Below, in pieces: positions 15,813 through 25,401 of a stretch of DNA of 32,121 nucleotides. How positions within the stretch are numbered: position 1 is the stretch's first letter; each line of letters opens with the position of its first letter. The notes under the pieces were generated by a model. The model saw only the letters and a list, made by a program, of their open reading frames with translations. It did not search any database and had not been told where the DNA came from. The stretch comes from Bacteroidales bacterium (GTDB lineage: Bacteria > Bacteroidota > Bacteroidia > Bacteroidales > VadinHA17). The DNA lies in contig JAHEYW010000003.1 in the NCBI GenBank assembly GCA_023251395.1, forward strand, positions 14,527 through 46,647. The letters are read 5' to 3'. The translations under genes and the position numbers were made by a program.

Positions 15813-16574
15813 CTAAAAATTCAGCTCTTCCTTCAGATGCTTATATCCTGCCCTGCTTACCGGAAGCTTGTCGCCGGAATGAAGGACCGCAACATAATTA
15901 TCCTTTGTATAAGGTTCAAGCCGGTTAATTTCTTCAATTTTAACAATATATGACCTGTGTATCCTGACAAAGCTTTCCTTTGGCAGATTGGCATCATAAA
16001 ATTTCATGGTCTGCTGCTTTAGGGCCTTCCCGGTGGTGTGATATATCATAACATAGTCATCCTGGGCTTCAACATACTTTATCTGTTTGACAGGAATAAT
16101 ATTGATTGAGTTCCCTTTTCTGACCACGATCCTGTTTATGGGCCCCTGAGGTTCGGGAAGCTGCAGTGTTTTCCCCTCCTTTTCTTCAGATCTTGTTTTT
16201 TCCATCGAGAGTCTTGAAACAGCCTTTTTCAAAGCTTCGCCAAATCTTTCCTTATGAAATGGTTTAAGCAGGTAATCGACAGCATTAAGTTCAAAAGCAC
16301 GGATAGCATACTGGTCAAATGCCGTTGTGAAAATGATCTGTGGTTTTTCATCCAGCACTTCCAGTAGTTCGAAACCTGTTAGTTTTGGCATCTGGACATC
16401 AAGGAAGACCAGGTCCGGTTTAATTTCAGATATTGATTTAAGTCCGGAAAATCCATCCTGACACTCTCCGGCAAGTTCAATATTATCGTAATCTTTGAGA
16501 TAATGTTTTATGATCTCCCTTGCAGGAGCCTCATCTTCAATTATTAATGCTTTAATTTTCATCAGATAATTCAC
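15813..16574 (-). CDS. Response regulator, LytTR family
   Basis: Receiver domain (KALIIEDEAPAREII..PDLVFLDVQMPKLTGFELLE..TTAFDQYAIRAFELNAVDYLLKPF) and LytTR domain (IVVRKGNSINIIPVKQIKYVEAQDDYVMIY..SFVRIHRSYIVKIEEI). Internal ATG at 16562 is an alternative start. Confidence 0.94.
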   Translation of the reverse strand: MNYLMKIKALIIEDEAPAREIIKHYLKDYDNIELAGECQDGFSGLKSISEIKPDLVFLDVQMPKLTGFELLEVLDEKPQIIFTTAFDQYAIRAFELNAVDYLLKPFHKERFGEALKKAVSRLSMEKTRSEEKEGKTLQLPEPQGPINRIVVRKGNSINIIPVKQIKYVEAQDDYVMIYHTTGKALKQQTMKFYDANLPKESFVRIHRSYIVKIEEINRLEPYTKDNYVAVLHSGDKLPVSRAGYKHLKEELNF

Positions 16575-17626
16575 TTTATATTTATTGGGATAGAGATATT
16601 GACAGTGAAAATATTGTTCTCTTTTTGAGTATTTATCAGCCCTCTTTTACCGTAAACAAGCTCTATTCTCCTTGCCACATTAATCAATCCCGTACCGGTA
16701 CCTTTATTTGGTATTGATTCGGGGTCAAAATTGTTACTGACTGAAATATTGAGATATCCGTTCAGTATTTCAGCATTGGTGATAATCTTTACCGTTTCAA
16801 GACTTTCATATACCCCATGTTTTATTGCATTTTCGTAGATCGGCTGAAGCAACATAACGGGCAGCATCACGTCATAACAATCATCCCGGATCGTAGCTTC
16901 GGAGACCAGTTTATTTCCGAACCTGACCTTTTCAATATCAAGATAGAGCCCGAGGTTCTCAAGCTCGCTTCTTAGGGTAACCGGTTGTTCGTCTTTACGT
17001 GAGAGTGCATAACGGAGAAATTCTGACAATTTTATAACCATTATCCTTGCCTTATCAGGGTCAGTTATTGTAAGAGAACTGATCGAATTCAGACTGTTGA
17101 AAAGAAAATGAGGATTTATCTGGGATCTCAGCATTTTAAGTTCAGTTTCTTTAACAACTGTTTCCAGTTTTGATTCTCTGGCTTTTTTTTCTGCAAGATC
17201 ATTAAGGCTGATAAAAAGGTAGTATGAAAGTATTGCCATGCCGAAAATAAATACACCGGTACCTATTCTGTAGGGCAATGTTGCATCCCAGTATAAAGGG
17301 AATGACTGGTCTTTCGGAAACAGGTTCGATGTCAGGTAGTAGGTGAGAAGGACCCATAAGGTAATGGAAATAGCAGCTGTAACAAGAAGGTTAAAGATCT
17401 GAACGGCGGGATTTGTTCCGGTGCGGTTAAAGTATCTGAAAGGATACCATAGCATAAGGGCAATCCCCGAATAAATGCAGACAGAAATGATTCCTTCAGG
17501 AATTGTTATAAAAGTGTAACTGCCGTAAGCATAGTAATAAATGAGTGACTGGCCCAGACCCAGCAGGATCCAGACCAGCCACCATAGAAATAGACTTGAT
17601 CCTTTTTCAAGAATCGGATGTTTCAT
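16571..17626 (-). CDS. Sensor histidine kinase, LytS/YehU type
   Basis: LKMLRSQINPHFLFNSLNSISSLTITDPDKAR motif; PVMLLQPIYENAIKHGVYES; GTGTGLINVARRIELVYG; N-terminal TM helices. Confidence 0.93.
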   Translation of the reverse strand: MKHPILEKGSSLFLWWLVWILLGLGQSLIYYYAYGSYTFITIPEGIISVCIYSGIALMLWYPFRYFNRTGTNPAVQIFNLLVTAAISITLWVLLTYYLTSNLFPKDQSFPLYWDATLPYRIGTGVFIFGMAILSYYLFISLNDLAEKKARESKLETVVKETELKMLRSQINPHFLFNSLNSISSLTITDPDKARIMVIKLSEFLRYALSRKDEQPVTLRSELENLGLYLDIEKVRFGNKLVSEATIRDDCYDVMLPVMLLQPIYENAIKHGVYESLETVKIITNAEILNGYLNISVSNNFDPESIPNKGTGTGLINVARRIELVYGKRGLINTQKENNIFTVNISIPINIK

Positions 17627-18390
17627 TATTTATAGCTTTTTATTTCACCGCCACCAAATACAACGGCTCCTTTTATCACCAGCTGTTTTGTCGTGTCAAC
17701 CGGTCTGCCCGGATTGATTTTTCTTGAATCGCTGAATCCACCTAATACAGGAACTACTTCAACAGTAACGTACCAGTCGTCAGGTACAATTAATGTAACA
17801 CCACCGAACACACATGCCAGTTCAATTTCAGATCTCCCGGGTGCAAGCTTAGCCTGTGTCAGATCTATTTCGCTTCCCCCGAAAATTGAGGTTGCTTTTC
17901 CTCCTCTGAAGTTCTGGGAAACGATCTGCCTCTCACCGCCGCTGAATACATGTACATAATCGATATAATCATCCCCAACAACCGGGGCGTTTGATTCAGG
18001 ATTCCACCCTCGTCTCCTTGAGAAGATAAATATTATACCCACTATAATGAAAATTGACGGCCAGAACAGGTTATAAAGGTGAAAGGTCTCCCTGAAGATC
18101 TGAGGTATAAGAAAGAATGCACCAACGGCCATTACGACAATACCCGATGTTTTTCCACCGGATGAACCAACAGTAATTATTAGTCCGATCGTCACCAGAA
18201 GCATTGGCCAGCTGAATATGATATTATCGAGATAGGAAGGCAGAAAATCGGTGTTTCTGATAACCAGGAAAAGTCCAACAATGACGAGAATAACGCCTAT
18301 GATCGCCCTGTTGCCGGAGAGATGATGATGTTGATGATACTCTCTCCTCCAATCATGCTGATCACCCCTGTAGTTTTCATTTGTTTCCAT
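17626..18390 (-). CDS. LiaF-like membrane protein (LiaF transmembrane + cell-wall-active antibiotics response C-terminal domain)
   Basis: TM helices, then VHVFSGGERQIVSQNFRGGKATSIFGGSEIDLTQAKLAPGRSEIELACVFGGVTLIVPDDWYVTVEVVPVLGGF. Confidence 0.85.
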   Translation of the reverse strand: METNENYRGDQHDWRREYHQHHHLSGNRAIIGVILVIVGLFLVIRNTDFLPSYLDNIIFSWPMLLVTIGLIITVGSSGGKTSGIVVMAVGAFFLIPQIFRETFHLYNLFWPSIFIIVGIIFIFSRRRGWNPESNAPVVGDDYIDYVHVFSGGERQIVSQNFRGGKATSIFGGSEIDLTQAKLAPGRSEIELACVFGGVTLIVPDDWYVTVEVVPVLGGFSDSRKINPGRPVDTTKQLVIKGAVVFGGGEIKSYK

Positions 18391-18414
18391 AGTTGTAAAT
18401 TTATTTGTTTCAAT

Positions 18415-18900
18415 TTAATTAATATACTTTTTTCTGCAGAACAGCGAGGAGATAATGTAAGATAATCCAATCAGGATAATTACTCCGGGCCAATAGATAG
18501 TTTTAATAAACGGAGGGATAATGTAATAGACTTCATCGATGAAGAACCATGATCCTGCAGCAATCATTAATATACCGCCGGTAAAATGTCTGTTGACCAG
18601 TAGAATGACTCCGACAAAGATCATTGCAGTCTGCCAGGTAAAATAGCGTGAAATGCTCCCAAGATTAAGCATATCGTTTGTTGCAACCAGTAATGCCAGC
18701 CCCAGAATAATCAGAAAAAGACCGATACTTACCATTGGATGATGATGATGCCTTCCAAAATTCCCGTATTTTTCTCTCATTTCTCTTTTTCGGGTTCTTC
18801 TTTCATTTCTTTTTGCCCAGTATTCTTCTGCGTCTTTCATTTCTTTGTAATTTTGATACCTGATGCAAATGTATTTATCAGGGTTACTTTTGGACATCAA
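18415..18900 (-). CDS. LiaF-like transmembrane (DUF5668-type) protein
   Basis: HHHHPMVSIGLFLIILGLALLVATNDMLNLGSISRYFTWQTAMIFVGVILLVNRHFTGGILMIAAGSWFFIDEVYYI; four short TM segments. Confidence 0.75.
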   Translation of the reverse strand: MMSKSNPDKYICIRYQNYKEMKDAEEYWAKRNERRTRKREMREKYGNFGRHHHHPMVSIGLFLIILGLALLVATNDMLNLGSISRYFTWQTAMIFVGVILLVNRHFTGGILMIAAGSWFFIDEVYYIIPPFIKTIYWPGVIILIGLSYIISSLFCRKKYIN

Positions 18901-19023
18901 TATTCGGCAAACAGCTGTTTTATGTCGGTAAACAGTCTTTTTGCAGCTAGTTTGTTACTTTTTTGTTGATAATTTTTTTAATTAGCGAAGGATTTATATT
19001 TTTGCAGACCAAAATTTAAAGAG

Positions 19024-19542
19024 ATGTCCGGGTTGTTTACGATACCGCTCAGCGGATTAAAAGAAGGACAGCACCTTTATGATTTTGAGATAGGGGACGA
19101 TTTTTTTGAGGAGTTTGAGGAATCAGAAATTAAAGAGGGTAATCTTTCAGCAAGTATAGTTCTGGATAAACGATCTTCTCATTTTGACCTTATTTTTAAA
19201 ATCAACGGAAGGGTAAAGGTCAGCTGTGACCGATGCCTGGGAATGTTCTTTCAGCCTGTAGAAAGTGAAAACAAACTACTGGTTAAGTTCGGAAAGGAAT
19301 GGGATGATTCGGATCCCGATCTGATTACAATACCTGCCGATGAGAATGAGCTCGATGTAAAGCAGTATTTATACGAATTTATTCAGCTGGCACTTCCGAT
19401 ACAGAAAGTGCATCGGGGGGGTAGTAAGGAGAATGAATGTGACTCTGAAATGATCAAAAAGCTCAGGGAACATATAGTAGGTGAAGAAAAGGAAAGTGAT
19501 CCCAGATGGGATGAACTTAAGAAACTGATTAATAATAATTAA
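19024..19542 (+). CDS. DUF177 (YceD-like) protein
   Basis: Located directly upstream of rpmF; RVKVSCDRCLGMFFQPVESENKLLVKFG ... DELDVKQYLYEFIQLALPI. Confidence 0.88.
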   Translation: MSGLFTIPLSGLKEGQHLYDFEIGDDFFEEFEESEIKEGNLSASIVLDKRSSHFDLIFKINGRVKVSCDRCLGMFFQPVESENKLLVKFGKEWDDSDPDLITIPADENELDVKQYLYEFIQLALPIQKVHRGGSKENECDSEMIKKLREHIVGEEKESDPRWDELKKLINNN

Positions 19543-19557
19543 TTAAATAATTTTGAA

Positions 19558-19743
19558 ATGGCACATCCGAAACATAAACATTCGAAGACCAGAAGAGACA
19601 AACGCAGAACACATTATAAGGCAACAGCACCTACAGTAGGTACCTGCTCAAACTGCAACTCCCCGGTACAGTATCACAGAGTTTGCCCGGAGTGTGGTTA
19701 TTACAGGGGGAAACTTGCAGTAGAGAAAAAAGTTTCTGCATAA
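19558..19743 (+). CDS. rpmF: 50S ribosomal protein L32
   Basis: MAHPKHKHSKTRRDKRRTHYKATAPTVGTCSNCNSPVQYHRVCPECGYYRGK. Confidence 0.97.
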   Translation: MAHPKHKHSKTRRDKRRTHYKATAPTVGTCSNCNSPVQYHRVCPECGYYRGKLAVEKKVSA

Positions 19744-19764
19744 GTTCTGCATAACTGAAATACT

Positions 19765-20703
19765 ATGAAAATCGGTGTTGATATCATGGGAGGTGATTTT
19801 GCACCCGATGCTGTTATTGAGGGTGCTTTTGATTGCCTCAGCCATTTATCAATAGATGAAAAACTGGTTCTCATTGGCGATGCTGACAGGATTCATTCAA
19901 AACTGAATGAGTTATCAATAGAGCCATCTTCTTTTGAAATAGTTCCTACCACCCAGGTAATAGAAATGGGTGATCATCCTGCAAAATCTTTTTCTCAGAA
20001 GAAGAATTCGAGCATCGCTGTAGGGTTCGGGATGCTTAAAAGCAGCCTGATAGATGGTTTTTGCAGCGCTGGCAATACAGGAGCTATGCTTGTGGGTGCC
20101 AGCTATACGGTCAATGCAATTCCCGGGGTTCTCAGACCTGCCCTGGTGACTATTATCCCTTGCATAACAGGGAGAAATTCTGTAATACTTGATGTCGGAC
20201 TGAACCCCGATTGCAAACCTGAAGTACTGCTGCAGTACGGACTCTTAGGTTCCCTTTATGCCAAGTATGTGTTTGGTATAGACCACCCTACTGTCGGACT
20301 TCTTAATATCGGGGAAGAGGAATCAAAAGGGACTCCTGCAGTAAAAGCAGCATATGAAATGATGAAAGAGGATCCTTCAATAAATTTTGTCGGAAATATT
20401 GAAGGAAATTCACTTTTTCTGGAATCAATGTCTGATGTGATAGTATGCGACGGATTTGTCGGGAATGTTGTTCTGAAAGAGGCGGAAGCATTTCATTCAT
20501 TATACAAAGCCCGGAATCTTAAAGATGAGTTTTTCGATAACCTGGATTTTGAAACAATCGGAGGAACTCCTATAGTTGGGGTTAATGCCAATGTTGTTAT
20601 CGGCCATGGAATTTCAAAAAGAAAAGCCATCATGAACATGATTCTTCAAACCAGAGATGTTGTAAAGGCAGACCTGGCTCAGAAAATTAAAGAAGCAATT
20701 TAA
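19765..20703 (+). CDS. plsX: Phosphate acyltransferase PlsX
   Basis: [76 protein letters not shown]. Confidence 0.96.
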   Translation: MKIGVDIMGGDFAPDAVIEGAFDCLSHLSIDEKLVLIGDADRIHSKLNELSIEPSSFEIVPTTQVIEMGDHPAKSFSQKKNSSIAVGFGMLKSSLIDGFCSAGNTGAMLVGASYTVNAIPGVLRPALVTIIPCITGRNSVILDVGLNPDCKPEVLLQYGLLGSLYAKYVFGIDHPTVGLLNIGEEESKGTPAVKAAYEMMKEDPSINFVGNIEGNSLFLESMSDVIVCDGFVGNVVLKEAEAFHSLYKARNLKDEFFDNLDFETIGGTPIVGVNANVVIGHGISKRKAIMNMILQTRDVVKADLAQKIKEAI

Positions 20704-20705
20704 TA

Positions 20706-21704
20706 ATGGGAAAAATACGGGCAGCAATCACCGGCATTAATGCATGGGTGCCTGAATACAGACTCGACAACCACGAAATATCAAAATTGGTTGACACCTC
20801 TGATGAATGGATCATGCAGAGGGTCGGAATCAAGGAAAGACGAATACTCAAAGGAGAAGGGCTGGGCACCTCAGATATGGGGGAAAAGGCGGTAAAAGGC
20901 CTTCTCGAAAAAACCGGGACATCTCCGGATGAAATAAGCCTTCTTATATGTGCAACTGTCACCCCTGACATGTTCTTTCCTGCAACAGCAAATATAATCT
21001 GTGATAAGGTCGGAATTAAAAATGCCTTCAGCTTTGACCTTGGTGCGGCCTGTTCCGGCTTTCTTTTTGCACTTCAGACGGCTTCCGCATATATCGAAAC
21101 AGGAAAACATAAGAAAGTGATTGTTGTTGGAGCGGATAAAATGTCATCTATTGTCGATTATTCCGACAGGACGACCTGTCCGCTATTTGGCGATGCTGCA
21201 GGTGCCGTATTGCTTGAACCTACTGAGGAGGAATTTGGAATAATGGATTCAATCCTTAAAACAGACGGATCAGGCAGGAAATTTCTTCACATAAAAGCCG
21301 GAGGTTCAGCCAGACCTGCATCGCACGAAACTGTTGATGCAAAAGAACATTTTATCTACCAGGAAGGACAGAGCGTTTTTAAATTTGCAGTCTCCAATAT
21401 GGCTGATGTTGCTGCCGAGATAATGGAGAAAAACAACCTGAAATCTGAAGATATCGCATGGCTCGTTCCGCATCAGGCTAACCTTAGAATTATAGATGCT
21501 ACCGGGAGACGAATGGGCCTTGCTCCTGAAAAAGTCATGATCAATATAGAGAATTACGGTAATACCACAGCTGCAACTATTCCGCTATGTTTATGGGAGT
21601 ACGAGAAAAGACTCAGAAAAGGAGATATTCTCATTCTTGCAGCATTCGGTGGTGGATTTACCTGGGGCTCTATCTATCTTAAGTGGGCTTACGATTTAAA
21701 GTAG
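20706..21704 (+). CDS. fabH: 3-oxoacyl-ACP synthase III (KAS III)
   Basis: [13 protein letters not shown] (active Cys), [11 protein letters not shown] (His), [12 protein letters not shown] (Asn). Confidence 0.97.
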   Translation: MGKIRAAITGINAWVPEYRLDNHEISKLVDTSDEWIMQRVGIKERRILKGEGLGTSDMGEKAVKGLLEKTGTSPDEISLLICATVTPDMFFPATANIICDKVGIKNAFSFDLGAACSGFLFALQTASAYIETGKHKKVIVVGADKMSSIVDYSDRTTCPLFGDAAGAVLLEPTEEEFGIMDSILKTDGSGRKFLHIKAGGSARPASHETVDAKEHFIYQEGQSVFKFAVSNMADVAAEIMEKNNLKSEDIAWLVPHQANLRIIDATGRRMGLAPEKVMINIENYGNTTAATIPLCLWEYEKRLRKGDILILAAFGGGFTWGSIYLKWAYDLK

Positions 21705-21706
21705 AC

Positions 21707-21826
21707 GACCCCCCTGTGTCCCCCCTAAAGGGGGGATAATTCACTTATGGTTAGGAAGATCCTCACAAACGGAGAGGTTTTCTCTCCCCCATTTGGGGGA
21801 GATCCTGCGCAGCAGGAGAGGGGGTT
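21707..21826. repeat. Dispersed palindrome-rich intergenic repeat, copy 2
   Basis: TCCCCCCTAAAGGGGGGA (21719-21736), TCTCCCCCATTTGGGGGAGA (21783-21802), TCCTGCGCAGCAGGA immediately after. Confidence 0.7.
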
Positions 21827-21918
21827 TCACTTTATAATTCTTTCCCCGCCTTCTCTTTGTATCTAATAGTTTTTATATTTGTGTTCTGTTAATTTTGTTT
21901 TCATAAACTTCCAGCATT

Positions 21919-22329
21919 ATGGCAAAGACTAATGAACCCGACAACACTACAATAAACCTCATCAGTAATGGAACTGATATAACTGGCGATATTAAATCAA
22001 CCGGTGATATCCGTATTGACGGAACTCTCAAAGGAAACCTCAGTACCAGGGGAAAAGTGGTAATTGGACCGACTGGTAAGGTCAACGGTGAAATTACCTG
22101 TAAAAATTCAGAAGTTTCGGGTTCAATTGAAGGTAAAATAGCCGTCAGCCAGCTTCTTAATCTGAAAGCTTCTTCACGTATACTTGGCGACATAAGCACT
22201 TCAAAACTTGCAATTGAACCAGGAGCAAGGTTTTCCGGCAATTGTAAAATGAGCGATATTGAAGAAAATGGAGGAACAGCCTCAAAAGAAAGACAACCGG
22301 AAAGACCAGGCGAAAAAAACGGGAGATAA
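21919..22329 (+). CDS. Bactofilin (polymer-forming cytoskeletal protein)
   Basis: LISNGTDITGDIKSTGDIRIDGTLKGNLSTRGKVVIGPTGKVNGEITCKNSEVSGSIEGKIAVSQLLNLKASSRILGDI beta-helical repeat. Confidence 0.93.
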   Translation: MAKTNEPDNTTINLISNGTDITGDIKSTGDIRIDGTLKGNLSTRGKVVIGPTGKVNGEITCKNSEVSGSIEGKIAVSQLLNLKASSRILGDISTSKLAIEPGARFSGNCKMSDIEENGGTASKERQPERPGEKNGR

Positions 22330-22519
22330 CCCCGTTAATGCCTATGCAAAATATACCGGACTCGGGATCCAGATGATCGCGATAATTTTGTTATCAGTAT
22401 GGGGCGGTATAAAGCTGGATGAACTCCTTTCATTTAAAACTCCGGTATTTACAATTATCTTTTCTCTCCTTGGCGTATTTGCGGCCATTTATACAGCAGT
22501 CAAAGATTTCATAAAGTAA
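22259..22519 (+). CDS. AtpZ/AtpI-family small membrane protein
   Basis: YAKYTGLGIQMIAIILLSVWGGIKLDELLSFKTPVFTIIFSLLGVFAAIYTAVKDFIK; precedes atpB. Overlaps the bactofilin 3' end in another frame; ATG at 22268 also possible. Confidence 0.82.
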   Translation: MKKMEEQPQKKDNRKDQAKKTGDNPVNAYAKYTGLGIQMIAIILLSVWGGIKLDELLSFKTPVFTIIFSLLGVFAAIYTAVKDFIK

Positions 22520-22524
22520 AAGGA

Positions 22525-22914
22525 TTGGTGAAACAAATATTCAGATCTTCACTCTGTTTGATCATTATTTCAGTTGTGATAATAGCAGCTTATCTGTTTC
22601 TTGGTAACTGGATAAAAGAGTGGATATCATTTTTCAATATTGTTTTTCTTACACTGGCCTTTTGCATTGTCAACATCACTTTCATTGCAATTTTTTATAT
22701 CGGACAGAAGAAGCATTCCCATATTCAGACTTCTTATACACTTGCAGGCATAACGGCTAAATTCCTGATTGAACTGTTCATAGCTCTTGCATGGTTTTTA
22801 ATTGGTAAAAAAACTTCAATTCCCTCCGTAATATTGTTTTTTATACTATATTTATCGTTCACATTGTTTTCTATATCTATGATATTGAAAACGTTGAGAA
22901 ATAAATCTTTATAA
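22525..22914 (+). CDS. Small four-TM membrane protein, AtpI-like position in ATP synthase operon
   Basis: Four hydrophobic segments, non-ATG start, directly upstream of atpB. Confidence 0.65.
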   Translation: MVKQIFRSSLCLIIISVVIIAAYLFLGNWIKEWISFFNIVFLTLAFCIVNITFIAIFYIGQKKHSHIQTSYTLAGITAKFLIELFIALAWFLIGKKTSIPSVILFFILYLSFTLFSISMILKTLRNKSL

Positions 22915-22926
22915 TTTTCACCAGGG

Positions 22927-23991
22927 TTGAAAACGAAATATAAAATAATTGTTACTGCTCTTCTTCTGATCTTCTCAGCAACAGTTACTGCTTTTTCCCA
23001 GGAAGAAAAATCTGGAGCTCCCGAAAAGAAGGAATTCAATGCCAGCGAATTTATTCTTGAACATGTGACTGATTCGCATGAATGGCATATTCTCACACTT
23101 AAAGATGGGGAAAACATTGCTCTTTACCTTCCGGTGATATTATATACTAAAGAAAAAGGATTCTCCCTTTTCTCATCAAAAAGAATCGCTGAAGGCAGGA
23201 TTTATAATGGTTTTAAGCTTGAAGAAGAAGGAGATCTGAAAGGAAAGATCGTTTGTGTGAATGAAAATAACGAAGCTGATGAGAAAAATCTGCCATTCGA
23301 TTTTTCAATCACCAAGACTGTCTTTGCTATGATGTGTGCAGCCCTTTTAGGACTCATTATTTTTATTTCCATGGCAAGATCTTACAAAAAGACCGGGGTG
23401 AGCGCCCCAAAGGGTATTCAGAGCTTGCTTGAACCTGTGATCCTTTTTGTTCGTGATGATATTGCTATTCCAAATATTGGTCATCATAAATATGAAAAAT
23501 ACATGCCCTATCTTCTTACAGCATTTTTCTTTATCCTGATGAACAATCTAATGGGTCTGATCCCGTTCCCGCCACCCTTTGGCGGAAACGTAACAGGTAA
23601 TATTAATGTGACCTTTGTACTGGCCTTTTGTACATTCCTCATAACCCAGTTCAGCGGGAACAAAAATTACTGGAGGCACATATTTGCAACCCCGGGAGTT
23701 CCTGTCTGGCTCCTGCCGGTAATGATACCTGTCGAACTCATGGGAATCGTTTCAAAACCTTTCGCCCTGATGATCCGTTTGTTTGCGAATATTACAGCAG
23801 GTCATATCATCGTGCTAAGCCTTGTCTGCCTGATCTTTGTTTTTCAGTCTGTAGCTGTGGCACCCGTTTCAATAATATTTGTGATTTTCATGGACTGCCT
23901 CGAACTTCTGGTGGCATTCCTTCAGGCATATGTTTTCACCCTGCTTTCAGCGCTGTTTATCAGCCTGGCGGTACAGGAGGAGCATCATTAG
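22927..23991 (+). CDS. atpB: F0F1 ATP synthase subunit a
   Basis: PVMIPVELMGIVSKPFALMIRLFANITAGHIIVLSLV; N-terminal signal-like sequence and about 120-aa extension. Confidence 0.96.
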   Translation: MKTKYKIIVTALLLIFSATVTAFSQEEKSGAPEKKEFNASEFILEHVTDSHEWHILTLKDGENIALYLPVILYTKEKGFSLFSSKRIAEGRIYNGFKLEEEGDLKGKIVCVNENNEADEKNLPFDFSITKTVFAMMCAALLGLIIFISMARSYKKTGVSAPKGIQSLLEPVILFVRDDIAIPNIGHHKYEKYMPYLLTAFFFILMNNLMGLIPFPPPFGGNVTGNINVTFVLAFCTFLITQFSGNKNYWRHIFATPGVPVWLLPVMIPVELMGIVSKPFALMIRLFANITAGHIIVLSLVCLIFVFQSVAVAPVSIIFVIFMDCLELLVAFLQAYVFTLLSALFISLAVQEEHH

Positions 23992-24006
23992 TTTTTTAAC
24001 GTTTAA

Positions 24007-24231
<225 letters not shown>

Positions 24232-24294
24232 AGGAACTGAAGGCTGCAACGGTTGGTTGCAGCTCTTCATTTTAACAGATCAAAAACAATAAAT

Positions 24295-24807
24295 ATGATA
24301 TTAGCTAATAGTCTGGCAACTCCCGCAATAGGTACAATTTTCTGGACCGTACTTATCTTTGGCCTCTTCTTTCTCCTTCTGGCCAAATTTGCCTGGAAGC
24401 CGATACTTAGTGCCGTAAAAGCAAGGGAAGAAATTATCAAGGGTTCTCTCGAAGCTGCTGAAAGAGCAAGAGAGGATATGAAAAAGCTTCAGACAGACAA
24501 TGAAGCTATTCTCCGTAAAGCGCGTGAAGAGAGAGAGAACATACTCAAAGATGCAAGAGAAATCCGTGACAAAATGATCAATGAGGCGAAGGAGAAAGCA
24601 TCAGAGGAAGGAGAAAGACTCATTGAAAAGGCTCGTCTGGGAATTGAAAATGAGAAAGAGAAAGCTCTTTCCGAAATTCATCAGCAGGTCGCATATCTTT
24701 CAGTGGAGATTGCATCAATGCTGCTTGGGGAGAAACTGAAGGAAAGCGATGAACAGAACAAGCTGATTGACCATTACCTGAAAGATATTGACCTGAATAA
24801 AAACTAG
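24295..24807 (+). CDS. atpF: F0F1 ATP synthase subunit b
   Basis: MILANSLATPAIGTIFWTVLIFGLFFLLLAKFAWKPILSAVKAREEIIKGSLEAAERAREDM. Internal ATG 24295 preferred to 24253. Confidence 0.95.
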   Translation: MILANSLATPAIGTIFWTVLIFGLFFLLLAKFAWKPILSAVKAREEIIKGSLEAAERAREDMKKLQTDNEAILRKAREERENILKDAREIRDKMINEAKEKASEEGERLIEKARLGIENEKEKALSEIHQQVAYLSVEIASMLLGEKLKESDEQNKLIDHYLKDIDLNKN

Positions 24808-24820
24808 GTATAAATCCGAA

Positions 24821-25372
24821 ATGAACGACAGCAAGATATCAGTCAGATATTCACGGGCTTTATTTCAGCTTGCAGTTGAGAAGAAGATGCTCGACAAAGT
24901 CAATACTGATATGATCTTTATTTCTGAGATCTGCAGGATTAAGGAAGTAAAGGAAGTGCTCGACAGCCCTATAATTGTACCATCAAAGAAAAAATCAATT
25001 TTAGCTGCTGTACTTAAAGATAATGTTGAGAAAATGACCCTTTCTCTTATTGAACTGCTTGTCAAAAATGGAAGGGAAGGCCACCTTCCTGCTGTTGCAA
25101 GGGTCTTTGTCGATGAAACAAGAAAATACAACGGCGTAACTGAAACTTCACTTATTACTGCAATTCCCGTCAATGACAAGGTAAGAAAGCAGATGACTGA
25201 CCTGATTTCATCGGCATTTAAAACCAAAGTAGAGCTTAAAGAGACTGTAGACAAGGATATCATCGGCGGTTTCATTCTAAAAGTGAATGACAATTTCATT
25301 GACGCCAGTGTAAGGAATAAACTCAGGAAGATCAAAAAGGAACTTTCTTACAATCCTTCCATAAAAGAATAA
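24821..25372 (+). CDS. atpH: F0F1 ATP synthase subunit delta
   Basis: SVRYSRALFQLAVEKKMLDKVNTDM...ELKETVDKDIIGGFILKVNDNFIDASVRNKLRKIKKEL. Confidence 0.95.
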   Translation: MNDSKISVRYSRALFQLAVEKKMLDKVNTDMIFISEICRIKEVKEVLDSPIIVPSKKKSILAAVLKDNVEKMTLSLIELLVKNGREGHLPAVARVFVDETRKYNGVTETSLITAIPVNDKVRKQMTDLISSAFKTKVELKETVDKDIIGGFILKVNDNFIDASVRNKLRKIKKELSYNPSIKE

Positions 25373-25401
25373 GGAATTTAGCGAATATTAAGTAAATATA
25401 T

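Noticed and set aside
15674-15928. 84-aa + ORF between yidD and the response regulator
   Set aside because: Out of frame with YidD and antisense to the LytTR gene; no domain.
18962-19004. Promoter upstream of DUF177 (TTTG ... TATTTTTG at 18997-19004)
   Set aside because: The -7-like box fits TAnnTTTG, but the nearest upstream TTG is too far (about 28 nt instead of about 19-21) and the region is T-rich, so a chance match is likely.
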